NCBI RefSeq assembly: GCF_003315595.1
Contig: NZ_QNQU01000022.1
Span: 1 to 64,000 of the forward strand
Direction: 5' to 3'
From: Pedobacter miscanthi
Lineage (GTDB): Bacteria; Bacteroidota; Bacteroidia; Sphingobacteriales; Sphingobacteriaceae
Length of the DNA stretch: 64,000 nucleotides
The position numbers and the translations under genes were made by a program. Each line of letters begins with the position of its first letter. Within the stretch, counting starts at the first letter, position 1. Below, piece by piece: positions 50,910-60,154 of the stretch. The notes beneath the pieces are model-generated. The model made no database searches and was not told where the DNA came from. It saw only the letters and a program-made list of their open reading frames with translations.

Positions 50910-51275
50910 TTATCCCTGTCCTTCCTGCACCTGGCCGTTTTCATGTGCATGTTCTAAAATGTCTTTCACATCCGATTTACGTTTTTTGTTAACGGTATGC
51001 TTAAAATGAGGTATTTCATGTTCCACAATATCTTCTTCAATGGCTTCTACACCAAAAACTTTCTCTTTTAAAATATTGTATTTATCCTGAAAACCATAAC
51101 GTAAATTTCTGGCGCCCCCTGCAATTTTTCCGCGGGTACCTGCACCACTATCGGGTGCAAATAAAATACTGATTATTGCACCTGCAGCTAAACCTGCCAC
51201 TAGGGCAAGCGCTATTTTTGCACTGTTATCTGTTTCGTGCTTTAAATATTTTTCGATTAACTTTCTGTATTTCAT
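50910..51275 (-). CDS. YtxH-domain small membrane protein
   Basis: A 121-residue protein with one hydrophobic helix at about residues 20-42 (KIALALVAGLAAGAIISILFAPDSGAGTRGKI pattern is the YtxH signature LLFAPxSGxxTR), followed by a charged, Lys-rich tail. YtxH-like proteins are general-stress-associated in other bacteria, and function is not defined. Divergent from osmC. Confidence 0.85.
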   Translation of the reverse strand: MKYRKLIEKYLKHETDNSAKIALALVAGLAAGAIISILFAPDSGAGTRGKIAGGARNLRYGFQDKYNILKEKVFGVEAIEEDIVEHEIPHFKHTVNKKRKSDVKDILEHAHENGQVQEGQG

Positions 51276-51377
51276 AACGTAGCATTTTTAAAAGGAACAA
51301 ATGCTATCATATAATGTTTCGTAAAATCTCAACAAAGCATAAAATTTGGTAAGTTTAATATTTTAAATATCCAATAA

Positions 51378-51758
51378 ATGGTAAAAGCAACAATAAATAA
51401 AGAGCACTACGCATGTGCGGTAAGCAATGGTTCTCACGATATCATTGCAGATGAACCGATAGAGTTAGGTGGAACACATAAAGGTTTTGCCCCTAAGGGA
51501 TTATTAATGGCCTCGTTGGCATCATGTGTAGCCATTACTTTAAGGATGTATGTTGATAGAAAGGAATGGCCGGTTGATAAAATAGAAGTAGTGGTCAATA
51601 CCGATATCGAAAATGGCGAAATGGTGTTTTTTGAAGAGATTACCTGTACCGGGCAACTAACTGAAGAACAAAAAAGCAGACTGGAAGATATCGCAGGTAA
51701 ATGTCCGGTAAGTAAAATCCTGACGGTTGGTCACGAAGTGAGATCGAAAGTACTTTAA
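51378..51758 (+). CDS. OsmC/Ohr-family protein
   Basis: A 126-residue OsmC-fold protein. LLMASLASCVAITLRMYVDR carries the first conserved Cys (about residue 52), and EDIAGKCPVSKILT carries the second (about residue 113). This pair forms the thiol peroxidase centre in OsmC/Ohr proteins, which reduce organic hydroperoxides. It is followed by the DUF2130 gene, with about 90 bp containing a candidate -7 element. Confidence 0.92.
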   Translation: MVKATINKEHYACAVSNGSHDIIADEPIELGGTHKGFAPKGLLMASLASCVAITLRMYVDRKEWPVDKIEVVVNTDIENGEMVFFEEITCTGQLTEEQKSRLEDIAGKCPVSKILTVGHEVRSKVL

Positions 51759-51804
51759 GGTGAATGGTGTAAAACTCACCTATCCAATCCTGAAAAAGCT
51801 TTAA

Positions 51805-51812
51805 TATCTTTG
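51805..51812 (+). promoter_or_regulatory. Candidate -7 element upstream of the DUF2130 gene
   Basis: TATCTTTG fits TAnnTTTG, 36 bp before the ATG at 51848. Confidence 0.5.
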
Positions 51813-51847
51813 TAAACTGCAGTATTTACTGTAGAAAATAATAATTT

Positions 51848-53101
51848 ATGCCTACCGAAATAAAATGCCCCAACTGTGCCCATGTTTTTCCGATGGAAGA
51901 AGCCATGGCCGAAGATTATAAAAAGGAACTGCGTGAGAAGATGTTGTCTTTTACAAAGCAGCGCGATAAAGAATACCAGGATAAAGTTGCGGCTTTAGAT
52001 GCTGAAAAAGTGCAGCAACAAAAAGCTTTTGAGGTTCAGCTGGCGGAAGAGAAAACCAAACTTAAAGATAACCTGGAAGAAAACCTGCGCAAAAGCATTG
52101 CGGCAGATTTTGAAACCAAGCTGCAGATGCTGGAAGGCAATGCAAAAGATAATGCCGAAAAACTGAGGTTGGCCCGCGAGAAAGAACTCGAGTTTTTACG
52201 TCGTGAAGAAAGCCTGAAAGTTAAAGAGGAAGAGATGGAGCTTGCTTTTCAGCGTAAAATGCAGGAGCAGCGCAACGAACTGGTAGAGCAGATCCGTAAG
52301 CAGGAAGCCGAAAAAAACAGCATCAGGGATACCGAACATCAGTTGCGTTTAAAGGAACTGGAAAAACAGCTTGATGACCAGAAAAAACTTGCCGAAGAAA
52401 TGAAACGTAAAGCCGAGCAGGGCAGTATGCAGTTACAGGGCGAGGTGCAGGAACTGATCCTGGAGGAACTGCTCCGTAGTAATTTTCCTTTCGATTTAAT
52501 TGAAGAGGTGGGCAAAGGCGTACGGGGGGCCGATTGTGTGCAGGTGGTGCGTAACCAGTTTGGGCAGGAATGTGGCAAAATTATATATGAAAGTAAACGT
52601 ACCAAAGATTTTGGTGGCGACTGGATCGAGAAACTGAAAAAAGATATGCGGAGCATGGGTGTTGATGTAGCCGTAATTGTGAGTCAGTGTTACCCTAAAG
52701 GTATGGATTGTTTCGGTCAGCGCGATGGTGTTTGGATCTGTTCTTTCGAAGAGGTAAATGCGGTGGCTTATGTGCTTCGTGATGGGATTTTGCGTTTATC
52801 GAGTGCAATGAAATCGCAGGAGAACCGGGGCGATAAAATGCACATGCTCTACGATTATTTAACCGGAGCAGAATTTTCGGAACAATGGAAAGCCATCAGG
52901 GAAGGTTTTATGAGCATGAAATTATCCATCCAGCGCGAGCGTGATGCCATGGAGCGTTTATGGAAAGCCCGCGAAAAGCAGTTGGAAAAAGTACTGTTAA
53001 ATGCTACGCACATCCGCGGTTCGATAGAGGGTATTGCCGGTAGCGACAGTATTCAGCTGAGTTTAACGGATGAAGATGACGAAGCGTTGCTTTTGGAGTA
53101 G
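51848..53101 (+). CDS. DUF2130 coiled-coil protein
   Basis: A 417-residue cytoplasmic protein. The N-terminus has a zinc-ribbon-like CPNCAHVF. Residues about 25-190 form a long charged coiled coil. The C-terminal domain (from about 195) is DUF2130, recognisable by ELLRSNFPFDLIEEVGKGVRGADC, IIYESKRTKDFGGDWIEKLK and GVDVAVIVSQ, a fold resembling restriction-endonuclease-like nucleases (D...ESKR). Activity is unproven for the family. Confidence 0.88.
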   Translation: MPTEIKCPNCAHVFPMEEAMAEDYKKELREKMLSFTKQRDKEYQDKVAALDAEKVQQQKAFEVQLAEEKTKLKDNLEENLRKSIAADFETKLQMLEGNAKDNAEKLRLAREKELEFLRREESLKVKEEEMELAFQRKMQEQRNELVEQIRKQEAEKNSIRDTEHQLRLKELEKQLDDQKKLAEEMKRKAEQGSMQLQGEVQELILEELLRSNFPFDLIEEVGKGVRGADCVQVVRNQFGQECGKIIYESKRTKDFGGDWIEKLKKDMRSMGVDVAVIVSQCYPKGMDCFGQRDGVWICSFEEVNAVAYVLRDGILRLSSAMKSQENRGDKMHMLYDYLTGAEFSEQWKAIREGFMSMKLSIQRERDAMERLWKAREKQLEKVLLNATHIRGSIEGIAGSDSIQLSLTDEDDEALLLE

Positions 53102-53117
53102 TATCGTCGATTTAGAT

Positions 53118-53143
53118 CTCGCAGGTTTTCGAAAACCTGCGAG
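53118..53143. repeat. CTCGCAGGTTTTC/GAAAACCTGCGAG palindrome
   Basis: A perfect 26-nt palindrome. A related copy starts at about 53,302 and a degraded third copy at about 53,484. Same family as 16,146 and 30,458. Confidence 0.85.
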
Positions 53144-53147
53144 GTCT

Positions 53148-53513
53148 GGACAATAATTTTTGCCTTCTATAGTCCTCGTTTGTAACGAGGATTACCGAAC
53201 GTTGCATTTGAATGCATATAGAAAATAGAAATGCATTAAGCGATACAATCGCTTATCTCATATATCCTCGTTACAAACGAGGACAATGATATAAGGTAGA
53301 CTTCGCAGGTTTTTAAAACCTGCGAGGTTTGGACAATAATTTTTGCCTTCTATAGTCCTCGTTTGTAACGATGATTACCGAACGTTGCATTTGAATGCAT
53401 ATAGAAAATAGAAATGCATTAAGCGATACAATCGCTTATCTCATCTATCTTCGTTACAAACGAGGACAATGATATAAGGTAGACCTCGCAGGTTTTTTGA
53501 AACTTCGAAGTCT
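53148..53513. repeat. 183-bp tandem duplication carrying an element with terminal inverted repeats
   Basis: ggacaataatttttgccttc starts at 53148 and again at 53331, an offset of 183 bp, and the two units are nearly identical. Each unit contains gtcctcgtttgtaacgagga on the left and its complement tcctcgttacaaacgaggac on the right (about 115 bp overall). So each is a palindromic-ended element like a miniature transposable or REP-doublet element. No ORF lies inside. Confidence 0.85.
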
Positions 53514-53571
53514 GGAAAATGATGTGTTGAGGCATATTTTGGATGTTGTTTGATATAAATTCAGTCTTTTT

Positions 53572-53675
53572 TGATATGATTTGTATGTAATTAGATACGT
53601 TTAAAGTCTTCATTGATATGATTTGTATGTAATTAGATACGTTTTGAGTGTTGCTTGATATAAATTCAATCTTCT
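53572..53675. repeat. 41-bp-offset direct repeats upstream of the GH97 gene
   Basis: ttgatatgatttgtatgtaa starts at about 53,572 and about 53,613. A ttgatataaattca unit at about 53,550 recurs at about 53,656. The stretch is AT-rich and non-coding. Confidence 0.7.
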
Positions 53676-53775
53676 TTGATTTGTAATTAATTAAATGCCT
53701 TTTTTAATATTAGAATGCAAAACCTGCAAGTTCTAAATTGATATAAATTAGTAATAAAAATAAATAAATGATAAA

Positions 53776-55920
53776 ATGAATAAGAAATCTAACCAATCTT
53801 TTAACCGCTCTAAAATCCTTACTTTAATATGCACATTGCTTTTTTTTGGGAATGTTTTCGGGAACGTTCCCGAAAAAAATTTGAAGTCGCCGGATGGCAA
53901 TCTGGTGGCCACTTTTGCTTTGGCTGAAGGGGGAGCACCTACCTATAGTTTAAAGTACAAAGGAAAAGATGTTATTAAAACCAGTAAGCTGGGGCTTGAA
54001 CTTAAAGAAGGTAAATCGTTACTGGATGGTTTCGATATTACCGATACCAAAACCAGCACTTTTAACGAGACCTGGAAACCGGTTTGGGGCGAGGTAAAAG
54101 AAATTGTAAACCACTATAACGAACTGGCCGTAACCTTAACACAAAAAGAAACCAGCCGTTACATTATTGTGCGTTTGCGTTTATTTAATGATGGGTTAGG
54201 CTTCAGATATGAATTCCCCGAACAGAAAAATTTAGACTATTTTGTAATTAAAGAGGAAAGAACACAGTTTGCACTGGCTGGCGATCATAAGGCATTCTGG
54301 CTTCCGGGCGATTACGATACACAGGAGTACAGCACGGTAACTTCAAATTTATCAGAGGTTAGGGGTAAAATGAAAGCTGCGGTAACGCCAAATGCCTCGC
54401 AAACTACTTTTTCTCCAACAGGTTTACAAACACCTTTGATGATGAAGAGTAAAGATGGTTTATATATTAATATCCACGAAGCCGCTTTGATCAATTATTC
54501 TTTGATGTCGTTAAATCTCGATGATAAGAATATGGTTTTAGAATCGTGGTTAACACCCGATGCCGTAGGCGATAAAGGTTATATGCAGGCACCTTGTTTA
54601 TCTCCGTGGCGTACCATTATTGTGAGTGATAAAGCAGCCGATATTTTAACCTCGAAACTTACCTACAACCTTAACGAACCAACAAAATTTAAGGATGTAT
54701 CGTGGATAAAACCAACCAAATATGTGGGTGTTTGGTGGGAAATGATCACCGGAAAAAGTACCTGGGCTTACAACGATTTAACCAGTGTACAATTGGGTGT
54801 AACCGATTATGCCAAAACTAAACCTAATGGAAAACATGCTGCGAATACGGCCCATGTAAAAGAATATATTGATTTTGCTGCTAAAAACGGACTCGATGCG
54901 GTTTTGGTAGAAGGCTGGAACGAAGGTTGGGAAGATTGGTTTGGTAAAACGAAAGATTATGTTTTTGATTTTGTAACACCATACCCTGATTTTGACGTGA
55001 AAGAACTGCACCGTTACGCAGCAAGTAAAGGCATTAAAATGATTATGCACCATGAAACTTCATCTTCGGTACGCAACTATGAGCGCCATTTAGATACGGC
55101 TTATAAATTTATGAAAGCCAATGGTTACGATGCGGTGAAAAGCGGTTATGTGGGCAATATGATTCCAAGGGGCGAGCACCATTACGGTCAGTGGTTAAAC
55201 AACCATTACCTGTATGCCATTCAAAAAGCAGCTGAATATAAAATTATGGTAAATGCGCATGAAGCTGTTCGCCCTACTGGTTTGGCACGTACTTATCCGA
55301 ACCTGATCGGAAACGAATCGGCCAGGGGAACGGAATATGAAGCCTTTGGTGGTAACAATGCCGATCATACCACCATTTTACCATTTACACGTTTAATCGG
55401 CGGACCAATGGATTATACTCCCGGTATCTTCGAAACCAAAGTAAGCGCTTATAATCCCGAAAATACTTCTTTTGTTCACAGTACACTGGCCCGTCAGCTG
55501 GCGCTTTATGTTACCATGTATAGTCCGCTGCAAATGGCTGCCGATTTACCCGAAACTTATAACAAATACATGGACGCTTTCCAGTTTATTAAGGATGTGG
55601 CGGTAGATTGGGACGATACCAAAGTTTTAGAGGCAGAACCTGGTGATTACATCACTTTTGCACGTAAAGCTAAAGGAAAAAACAACTGGTTTGTTGGCCG
55701 TACCAATGATGAGGAAGCACGCACTTCTAAAATAGATTTCAGTTTCCTCGATCCGGGTAAAAAATATACCGCAACCATTTATGCTGATTCAAAGGATGCT
55801 CATTATGAAACCAATCCGAAAGCTTATACCATCCGTAAAATGGAAGTAACCAATAAAACGAAATTAACGCAATATTGTGCACCGGGTGGGGGATATGCGA
55901 TAAGCATTATGGCAAAATAA
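53776..55920 (+). CDS. Glycoside hydrolase family 97 (alpha-glucosidase-like)
   Basis: A 714-residue exported enzyme. The N-terminus carries a signal peptide (hydrophobic KILTLICTLLFFGNVFG). An N-terminal beta-sandwich (SPDGNLVATFALAEGG, from about 37) precedes a TIM barrel with KYVGVWWEMITGKSTWAY, GLDAVLVEGWNEGWEDW and MVNAHEAVRPTGL, then a C-terminal sandwich. This is the SusB-type order. NAHE and GNESARGTEYEA carry Glu residues typical of the inverting GH97 group; the nucleophilic Asp of the retaining subgroup is not seen at YDAVKSGYVG. No SusC/SusD pair is adjacent. Confidence 0.92.
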   Translation: MNKKSNQSFNRSKILTLICTLLFFGNVFGNVPEKNLKSPDGNLVATFALAEGGAPTYSLKYKGKDVIKTSKLGLELKEGKSLLDGFDITDTKTSTFNETWKPVWGEVKEIVNHYNELAVTLTQKETSRYIIVRLRLFNDGLGFRYEFPEQKNLDYFVIKEERTQFALAGDHKAFWLPGDYDTQEYSTVTSNLSEVRGKMKAAVTPNASQTTFSPTGLQTPLMMKSKDGLYINIHEAALINYSLMSLNLDDKNMVLESWLTPDAVGDKGYMQAPCLSPWRTIIVSDKAADILTSKLTYNLNEPTKFKDVSWIKPTKYVGVWWEMITGKSTWAYNDLTSVQLGVTDYAKTKPNGKHAANTAHVKEYIDFAAKNGLDAVLVEGWNEGWEDWFGKTKDYVFDFVTPYPDFDVKELHRYAASKGIKMIMHHETSSSVRNYERHLDTAYKFMKANGYDAVKSGYVGNMIPRGEHHYGQWLNNHYLYAIQKAAEYKIMVNAHEAVRPTGLARTYPNLIGNESARGTEYEAFGGNNADHTTILPFTRLIGGPMDYTPGIFETKVSAYNPENTSFVHSTLARQLALYVTMYSPLQMAADLPETYNKYMDAFQFIKDVAVDWDDTKVLEAEPGDYITFARKAKGKNNWFVGRTNDEEARTSKIDFSFLDPGKKYTATIYADSKDAHYETNPKAYTIRKMEVTNKTKLTQYCAPGGGYAISIMAK

Positions 55921-56128
55921 ATCTCGTGGCGTCAGTTGTTTCCAACTTCTCTACTCGTAGCGTCCCGCTACGACTTTTTCATTGTTTTTTTGCCACAGAT
56001 GGACACAGATAAACACGGATAATATATCTCTATCTGTGTTTATCCTTTTTATCTGTGGTTAAATGATTTTGTGGCTCATCTATTTTATAATATCTTAGCA
56101 ATACCGTTAAACCAAGCAAAATACCATT
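55921..56128. repeat. Spacer with cacagat inverted repeat
   Basis: gccacagatggacacagata at about 55,992 faces atctgtgtttatcc and atctgtggtt ending near 56,060. It is a common non-coding spacer that also appears at about 150-200 and 59,337-59,380. Confidence 0.55.
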
Positions 56129-56608
56129 ATGCCAAAGACCAAAAACCATATCGAACTTCAATTTTTAAGCGAACCTTCTGATGTTAATTACGGTGGCAAA
56201 GTACATGGTGGTATGATGATGAAATGGATTGATCAGGCTGCTTTTGCCTGTGCGTTGCAATGGAGCCAGAGTTATTGCGTAACCGTGTACGTTGGCGGTA
56301 TCCGCTTTTTCCATCCGGTACATATCGGTCATTTGGTTAAAATGGAAGCCAGGATTATTTACACCGGTAAAACCAGCATGCATATTGCGGTTGATGCCTT
56401 TTCCAAACCCGTAGGTAAAGGCGATTTTGTTAAAAACACACACTGTATCATCGTTTTTGTAGCAGTTGATGATAACGGACAACCTCAACCAATCCCCGTT
56501 TTTAAACCCAAAACAGAAAAAGAAATCGCCATGCATGGCTATGCCATTAAACTGATGGAACTGCGTAAAAGTATTGATAAGGAAATGGAACCTTATGTAG
56601 AGCGCTAA
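56129..56608 (+). CDS. Acyl-CoA thioesterase (hotdog fold)
   Basis: A 159-residue hotdog protein hydrolysing acyl-CoA esters. VNYGGKVHGGMMMKWIDQAA is the YciA/BFIT-type motif with the conserved Gly-His-Gly and Asp in the central helix (Asp38). CVTVYVGGIRFFHPVHIGHLV and a C-terminal helix complete the fold. Chain-length preference is not evident. Convergent with the sensor kinase gene. Confidence 0.9.
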   Translation: MPKTKNHIELQFLSEPSDVNYGGKVHGGMMMKWIDQAAFACALQWSQSYCVTVYVGGIRFFHPVHIGHLVKMEARIIYTGKTSMHIAVDAFSKPVGKGDFVKNTHCIIVFVAVDDNGQPQPIPVFKPKTEKEIAMHGYAIKLMELRKSIDKEMEPYVER

Positions 56609-56790
56609 GCGGGTAGCGGATGAGGGCTAATTGTTTCCTTCGACTACGCTCAGGATTACAAAAATGGTTAACTGGTTAACTGAAGAACATGTTCATTGGT
56701 CATTGGTCATTGGTCATTGGTTCATTGTTCATTGGTCATTAGTTCATTGGTTTACCCCTTATCCATTTTCATCAAACATCATCCATTTCC

Positions 56791-58542
56791 CTAAGCCACA
56801 ACCGGCAAACTAAAACAGAATTTACTGCCTTCACCAATGGCACTAACTACCCATATTTTTCCCTGTTCTGCTTCGATAAAATCTTTTGAAATGGCCAAGC
56901 CCAAACCTGATCCCGATTTATTCTGTCCGTCTGTAGGTACCTGAAAATACCTGTCGAATAAACGTTTCTGGTATTTTTCGTCGATTCCCTTTCCAAAATC
57001 CTGCACCGAAAACTCGATGAACTGGTCTTTTTGTAAAACATCGATCACCACTTTCGATTTTTCTGAACTGTAACGCAGCGCATTCGATAAAAAGTTAACC
57101 AGTACCCAGGCTGTTTTTTGAATATCGGCATTTACATTTGGGAGGTTTTGATCGCAGTTCAATTCGAGATTGATGGATTTTTGTTCTGCCTGAAATTTAA
57201 CCGCATCTATGGCATATTGTACAATATCCTCAGGTTTGGTTAGGGCAAAAGTGAGTTTTAAATTGCCGGTTTCTACCTGGGAAAGATCGAGCAGCTCACT
57301 GGTGATTTTTAAAAGCCTGTCGCTATCTTCTTTAATATGGTTCAGCAGTTCGTGCTGTTCTTCGTTCATAGCACCCACGCGTTCATCGTTAAGCAGTTTT
57401 AGACTCATTTTGATAGATGATAGGGGTGTTTTTAACTCATGCGAAACCGTAGCGATAAAATTGGTTTTAGCCTCATCCAGTTCTTTAAACTGGGTAATGT
57501 TTTTCAGGATATAAACACTGCCTGCCGATTTTGACGAGGCAATTAAAGTTTTTTCTTCCTGCTCCTCGTAGTTCGGGATAATAATTTCACGGTTTTCTAA
57601 AAGGAAATAAGATTCCTTTTCATCGGCATAGATTTTTAACGTATTATCATCCGTTTCGGGTTTGATTATGCGTTTTAGGAGTTCGTTTTTCTGCATCAGT
57701 TCCGCAACATTTTGTCCAATTACCTTATCTTCATCCAGGTTCATTAATTTTGCAGCCAGGTGGTTTAAAAATAACACTTCGCCTTTTTCATTTAAACCGA
57801 TAATAGCATCCTGCATTTGCGCAATAATGGCTTCAATACGCGATTTCTCAGACTTGATTTTTGATAAATTGCTGTTTTCCCATTCGTTTAATTTAACCAC
57901 CATGCCGTTAAACGAGTCAGCCAGTTCGGTAAATTCATCACCATTTTCAAAATGCAGGCGTTGTTTATAATTCTTCCGGCTGATTTGTTTAATGGCAGCG
58001 CTGAATTCGGCCAGTGGATTGGCCACAAAACCCGGAAAGTTGACAATAAAAGTAAACAGGATGATAAAGCTCAGGGTGGCAGCAATCATAATGTACAGGT
58101 TTGCCCTCGATGAAGCCTGATTGGCCAGTTCGTTTTTATCGTAAATGGCCTTCATATTTACCTGTTCGATATTTTGAAGGGCTATGCGTAAATCCTTAAT
58201 GTTATTTTCTTTGATGAATGCAGATTGCGGCTTGTTTAGCATGTTAAATGCCGATTCCAGTTTTTGAAAGGCCGCTTTTTCACCCGGTTCGGTGATATTT
58301 TTGCTCTCGTTATTTAAGTTTTCGGTAAATATAGTCTGTTGCTGACTTTTTAACGGAAACTGGTTCTGGTCAATGATATTGCGCATCGCTGCAACATATT
58401 TCAGCGATTTGTAGTTGTCTTTAAGAATCACTTTCGATTTATCGGATAGCTCGTTCAGATAGAATAGCGCAATTAACCCGAAGGATAAAACGATTATAAA
58501 GAGAAACCCGAATCCGAGGCGGAGTTTGGTTTTAATTTTCAT
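56791..58542 (-). CDS. Membrane sensor histidine kinase with HAMP and PAS domains
   Basis: A 583-residue orphan kinase. Transmembrane helices at about 9-29 and 148-168 flank a helical periplasmic sensor of about 115 residues. A HAMP domain (NPLAEFSAAIKQISRKNYKQ) follows, then a PAS domain (AIIAQMQDAIIGLNEKGEVL), HisKA (ATVSHELKTPLSSIKMSL) and HATPase (NFLSNALRYSSEKS, VQDFGKGID, GSGLGLAISKDFI). No response regulator is adjacent. The resemblance is to KinB-like kinases, but the stimulus is unknown. Confidence 0.92.
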   Translation of the reverse strand: MKIKTKLRLGFGFLFIIVLSFGLIALFYLNELSDKSKVILKDNYKSLKYVAAMRNIIDQNQFPLKSQQQTIFTENLNNESKNITEPGEKAAFQKLESAFNMLNKPQSAFIKENNIKDLRIALQNIEQVNMKAIYDKNELANQASSRANLYIMIAATLSFIILFTFIVNFPGFVANPLAEFSAAIKQISRKNYKQRLHFENGDEFTELADSFNGMVVKLNEWENSNLSKIKSEKSRIEAIIAQMQDAIIGLNEKGEVLFLNHLAAKLMNLDEDKVIGQNVAELMQKNELLKRIIKPETDDNTLKIYADEKESYFLLENREIIIPNYEEQEEKTLIASSKSAGSVYILKNITQFKELDEAKTNFIATVSHELKTPLSSIKMSLKLLNDERVGAMNEEQHELLNHIKEDSDRLLKITSELLDLSQVETGNLKLTFALTKPEDIVQYAIDAVKFQAEQKSINLELNCDQNLPNVNADIQKTAWVLVNFLSNALRYSSEKSKVVIDVLQKDQFIEFSVQDFGKGIDEKYQKRLFDRYFQVPTDGQNKSGSGLGLAISKDFIEAEQGKIWVVSAIGEGSKFCFSLPVVA

Positions 58543-59450
58543 GGTTGTATATTTTTTTCTCCCCTTTTTGTGGTAAAAATAGGTTTTAATTAAATCTTTC
58601 CTGATGAACTAATTTACATAACAAAGGTTAAATAAATTAGCGTCACATCAGGTTGTTGCCAAATGTGATGCCAATGAATGATATTGTATTTTAAATTATT
58701 GTTTTTGAATTAGATACGATTTTTTGCTGCTTTTTGGTACAAATAAACCTTTTCATTTTGGAAGGGTTTTTCCCATTTTGAAATATTGCTTTTGGAGGTT
58801 TAATTAATGTTTTCCTTTAATAAAGGGGGGGCGTAGCGTCTGGCTTCATGCCTGACGCAAGAAGTAGTCTCGTCTTTTTGAAAGCAGATCTTGTAGCGTT
58901 TGAATGTTTAAATCACCAAACGTTCCTACGGAACGAAAACGCCAATTTTACAATTGGCTACCCATGAATCGTTCCTACGGAACGACCTTGGGCGTCAGGC
59001 TTCACGCCGGACTAATAAAGGTTTTTTTCTTTTTTGGAAAGCAGGTTCGGTGCATTTGGGTTGGAGCATTCCCGCTGTACGCTTTATCCCGATGAATCCC
59101 AATGTGAAATCGGGAGGGACCGCTGCCATCGGGTTTATGTGGCGCGGCCAGTAGATATATGAACGTTTAAAATACCAAACGTTCCTACGGAACGAAAACG
59201 CCAATTTTGCAATTGGCTACCCATGAATCGTTCCTACGGAACGGCATTGGGCGTCAGGCATTGATAAACACTATTTACCGACTGCTAGTCCATATTCTCA
59301 AGAAACGAAAAGTCTGTCTGGCCATTTAGGCAGGGATGCACATAGATATAAATCTGTGTTTATCTGTGCGCATCTGTGGTTAAAATTTTTAACCCATGAA
59401 TCGTTCCTACGGAACGGCATGCGACCTTTAAAATGCAAAAAAAGTATTTG
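58543..59450. repeat. Repeat-rich spacer with GTTCCTACGGAAC palindromes
   Basis: About 900 bp without a gene. Two units of about 99 bp (58,903-59,000 and 59,161-59,259, offset about 259 bp) share the palindrome CGTTCCTACGGAACG, then gccaattttacaattggcta, then a second CGTTCCTACGGAACG, ending in gggcgtcaggc. A third partial unit is at 59,391-59,423. Small frames here are repeats, not genes. Confidence 0.8.
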
Positions 59451-59972
59451 TTAAAAACTGATAAACTTTTCGATCTGTTCGCTGGTAAATTTTATCGTAT
59501 CGGGATGGGTAAAATTGCCTTCGGCATCTAGTTCGCTCTTGATATTAGGAATATGAAGGCGCAGTGGTAAAATATTGAGGTGAATGTAGTGGCAAACACC
59601 CGTAAAATGATCAACGCCACGGATATTACCATATTTACCCGAAGAAATGCCCACCAAAGCGGCTTTTTTATCATAAAAGCTATCGGGAAAATTACAGGCA
59701 TCTATCAATACTTTTAAAACGCCGGGGTAACTGCCATTGTATTCGGGCATGATGAATAAAAACTTTTCGGTTTTGTAAATCATATCCTGGATTTCCTGAA
59801 AAGCCTCCGATCTTTTGCCGTACATATCAGTATTCAGCACATCAACAGGCAGGTGTTCCAAACTGAACAGATGGGTATCAATACTTTTATCTTTTAACTG
59901 CCTTTGGTAATATTTGGCAACTTTTAGCGTATTGCTATTGGGCCTGTTGGTTGCGGCTATAATTGTGATCAT
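59451..59972 (-). CDS. NADPH-dependent FMN reductase family protein
   Basis: A 173-residue flavodoxin-like protein, read from the ATG at 59972 (MITIIAATNRPNSNTLKVAK); the upstream ATG adds eleven unconserved residues. The FMN phosphate loop is ATNRPNSNT, and LFIMPEYNGSYPGVLKVLID is the family signature. It probably reduces quinones, chromate-like compounds or azo groups. The physiological substrate is unknown. It is divergent from parA. Confidence 0.9.
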   Translation of the reverse strand: MITIIAATNRPNSNTLKVAKYYQRQLKDKSIDTHLFSLEHLPVDVLNTDMYGKRSEAFQEIQDMIYKTEKFLFIMPEYNGSYPGVLKVLIDACNFPDSFYDKKAALVGISSGKYGNIRGVDHFTGVCHYIHLNILPLRLHIPNIKSELDAEGNFTHPDTIKFTSEQIEKFISF

Positions 59973-60154
59973 GTACAAATTGTTAATAAGATGTGTAAAA
60001 CCCAAATGCGCTTCTTGCTAAAATTGCCATATAGTTTGTATCTTAGCTGATTGTGAAAAAGGCCGTAAACAAGGCAAAAATAGAACTTTTTAACAATTTT
60101 AACGCATAAATAACACAGCCCAAATAAACGTTTAGTAAATTTCGGATACATACG

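Noticed and set aside
58904..59204. Three overlapping small ORFs in the repeat spacer
   Set aside because: They run through the GTTCCTACGGAAC repeats on both strands and have no protein-like composition.
58921..59423. Possible CRISPR array
   Set aside because: Only two and a half units, about 259 bp apart, with palindromic cores and similar rather than unique intervening sequence; no cas genes.
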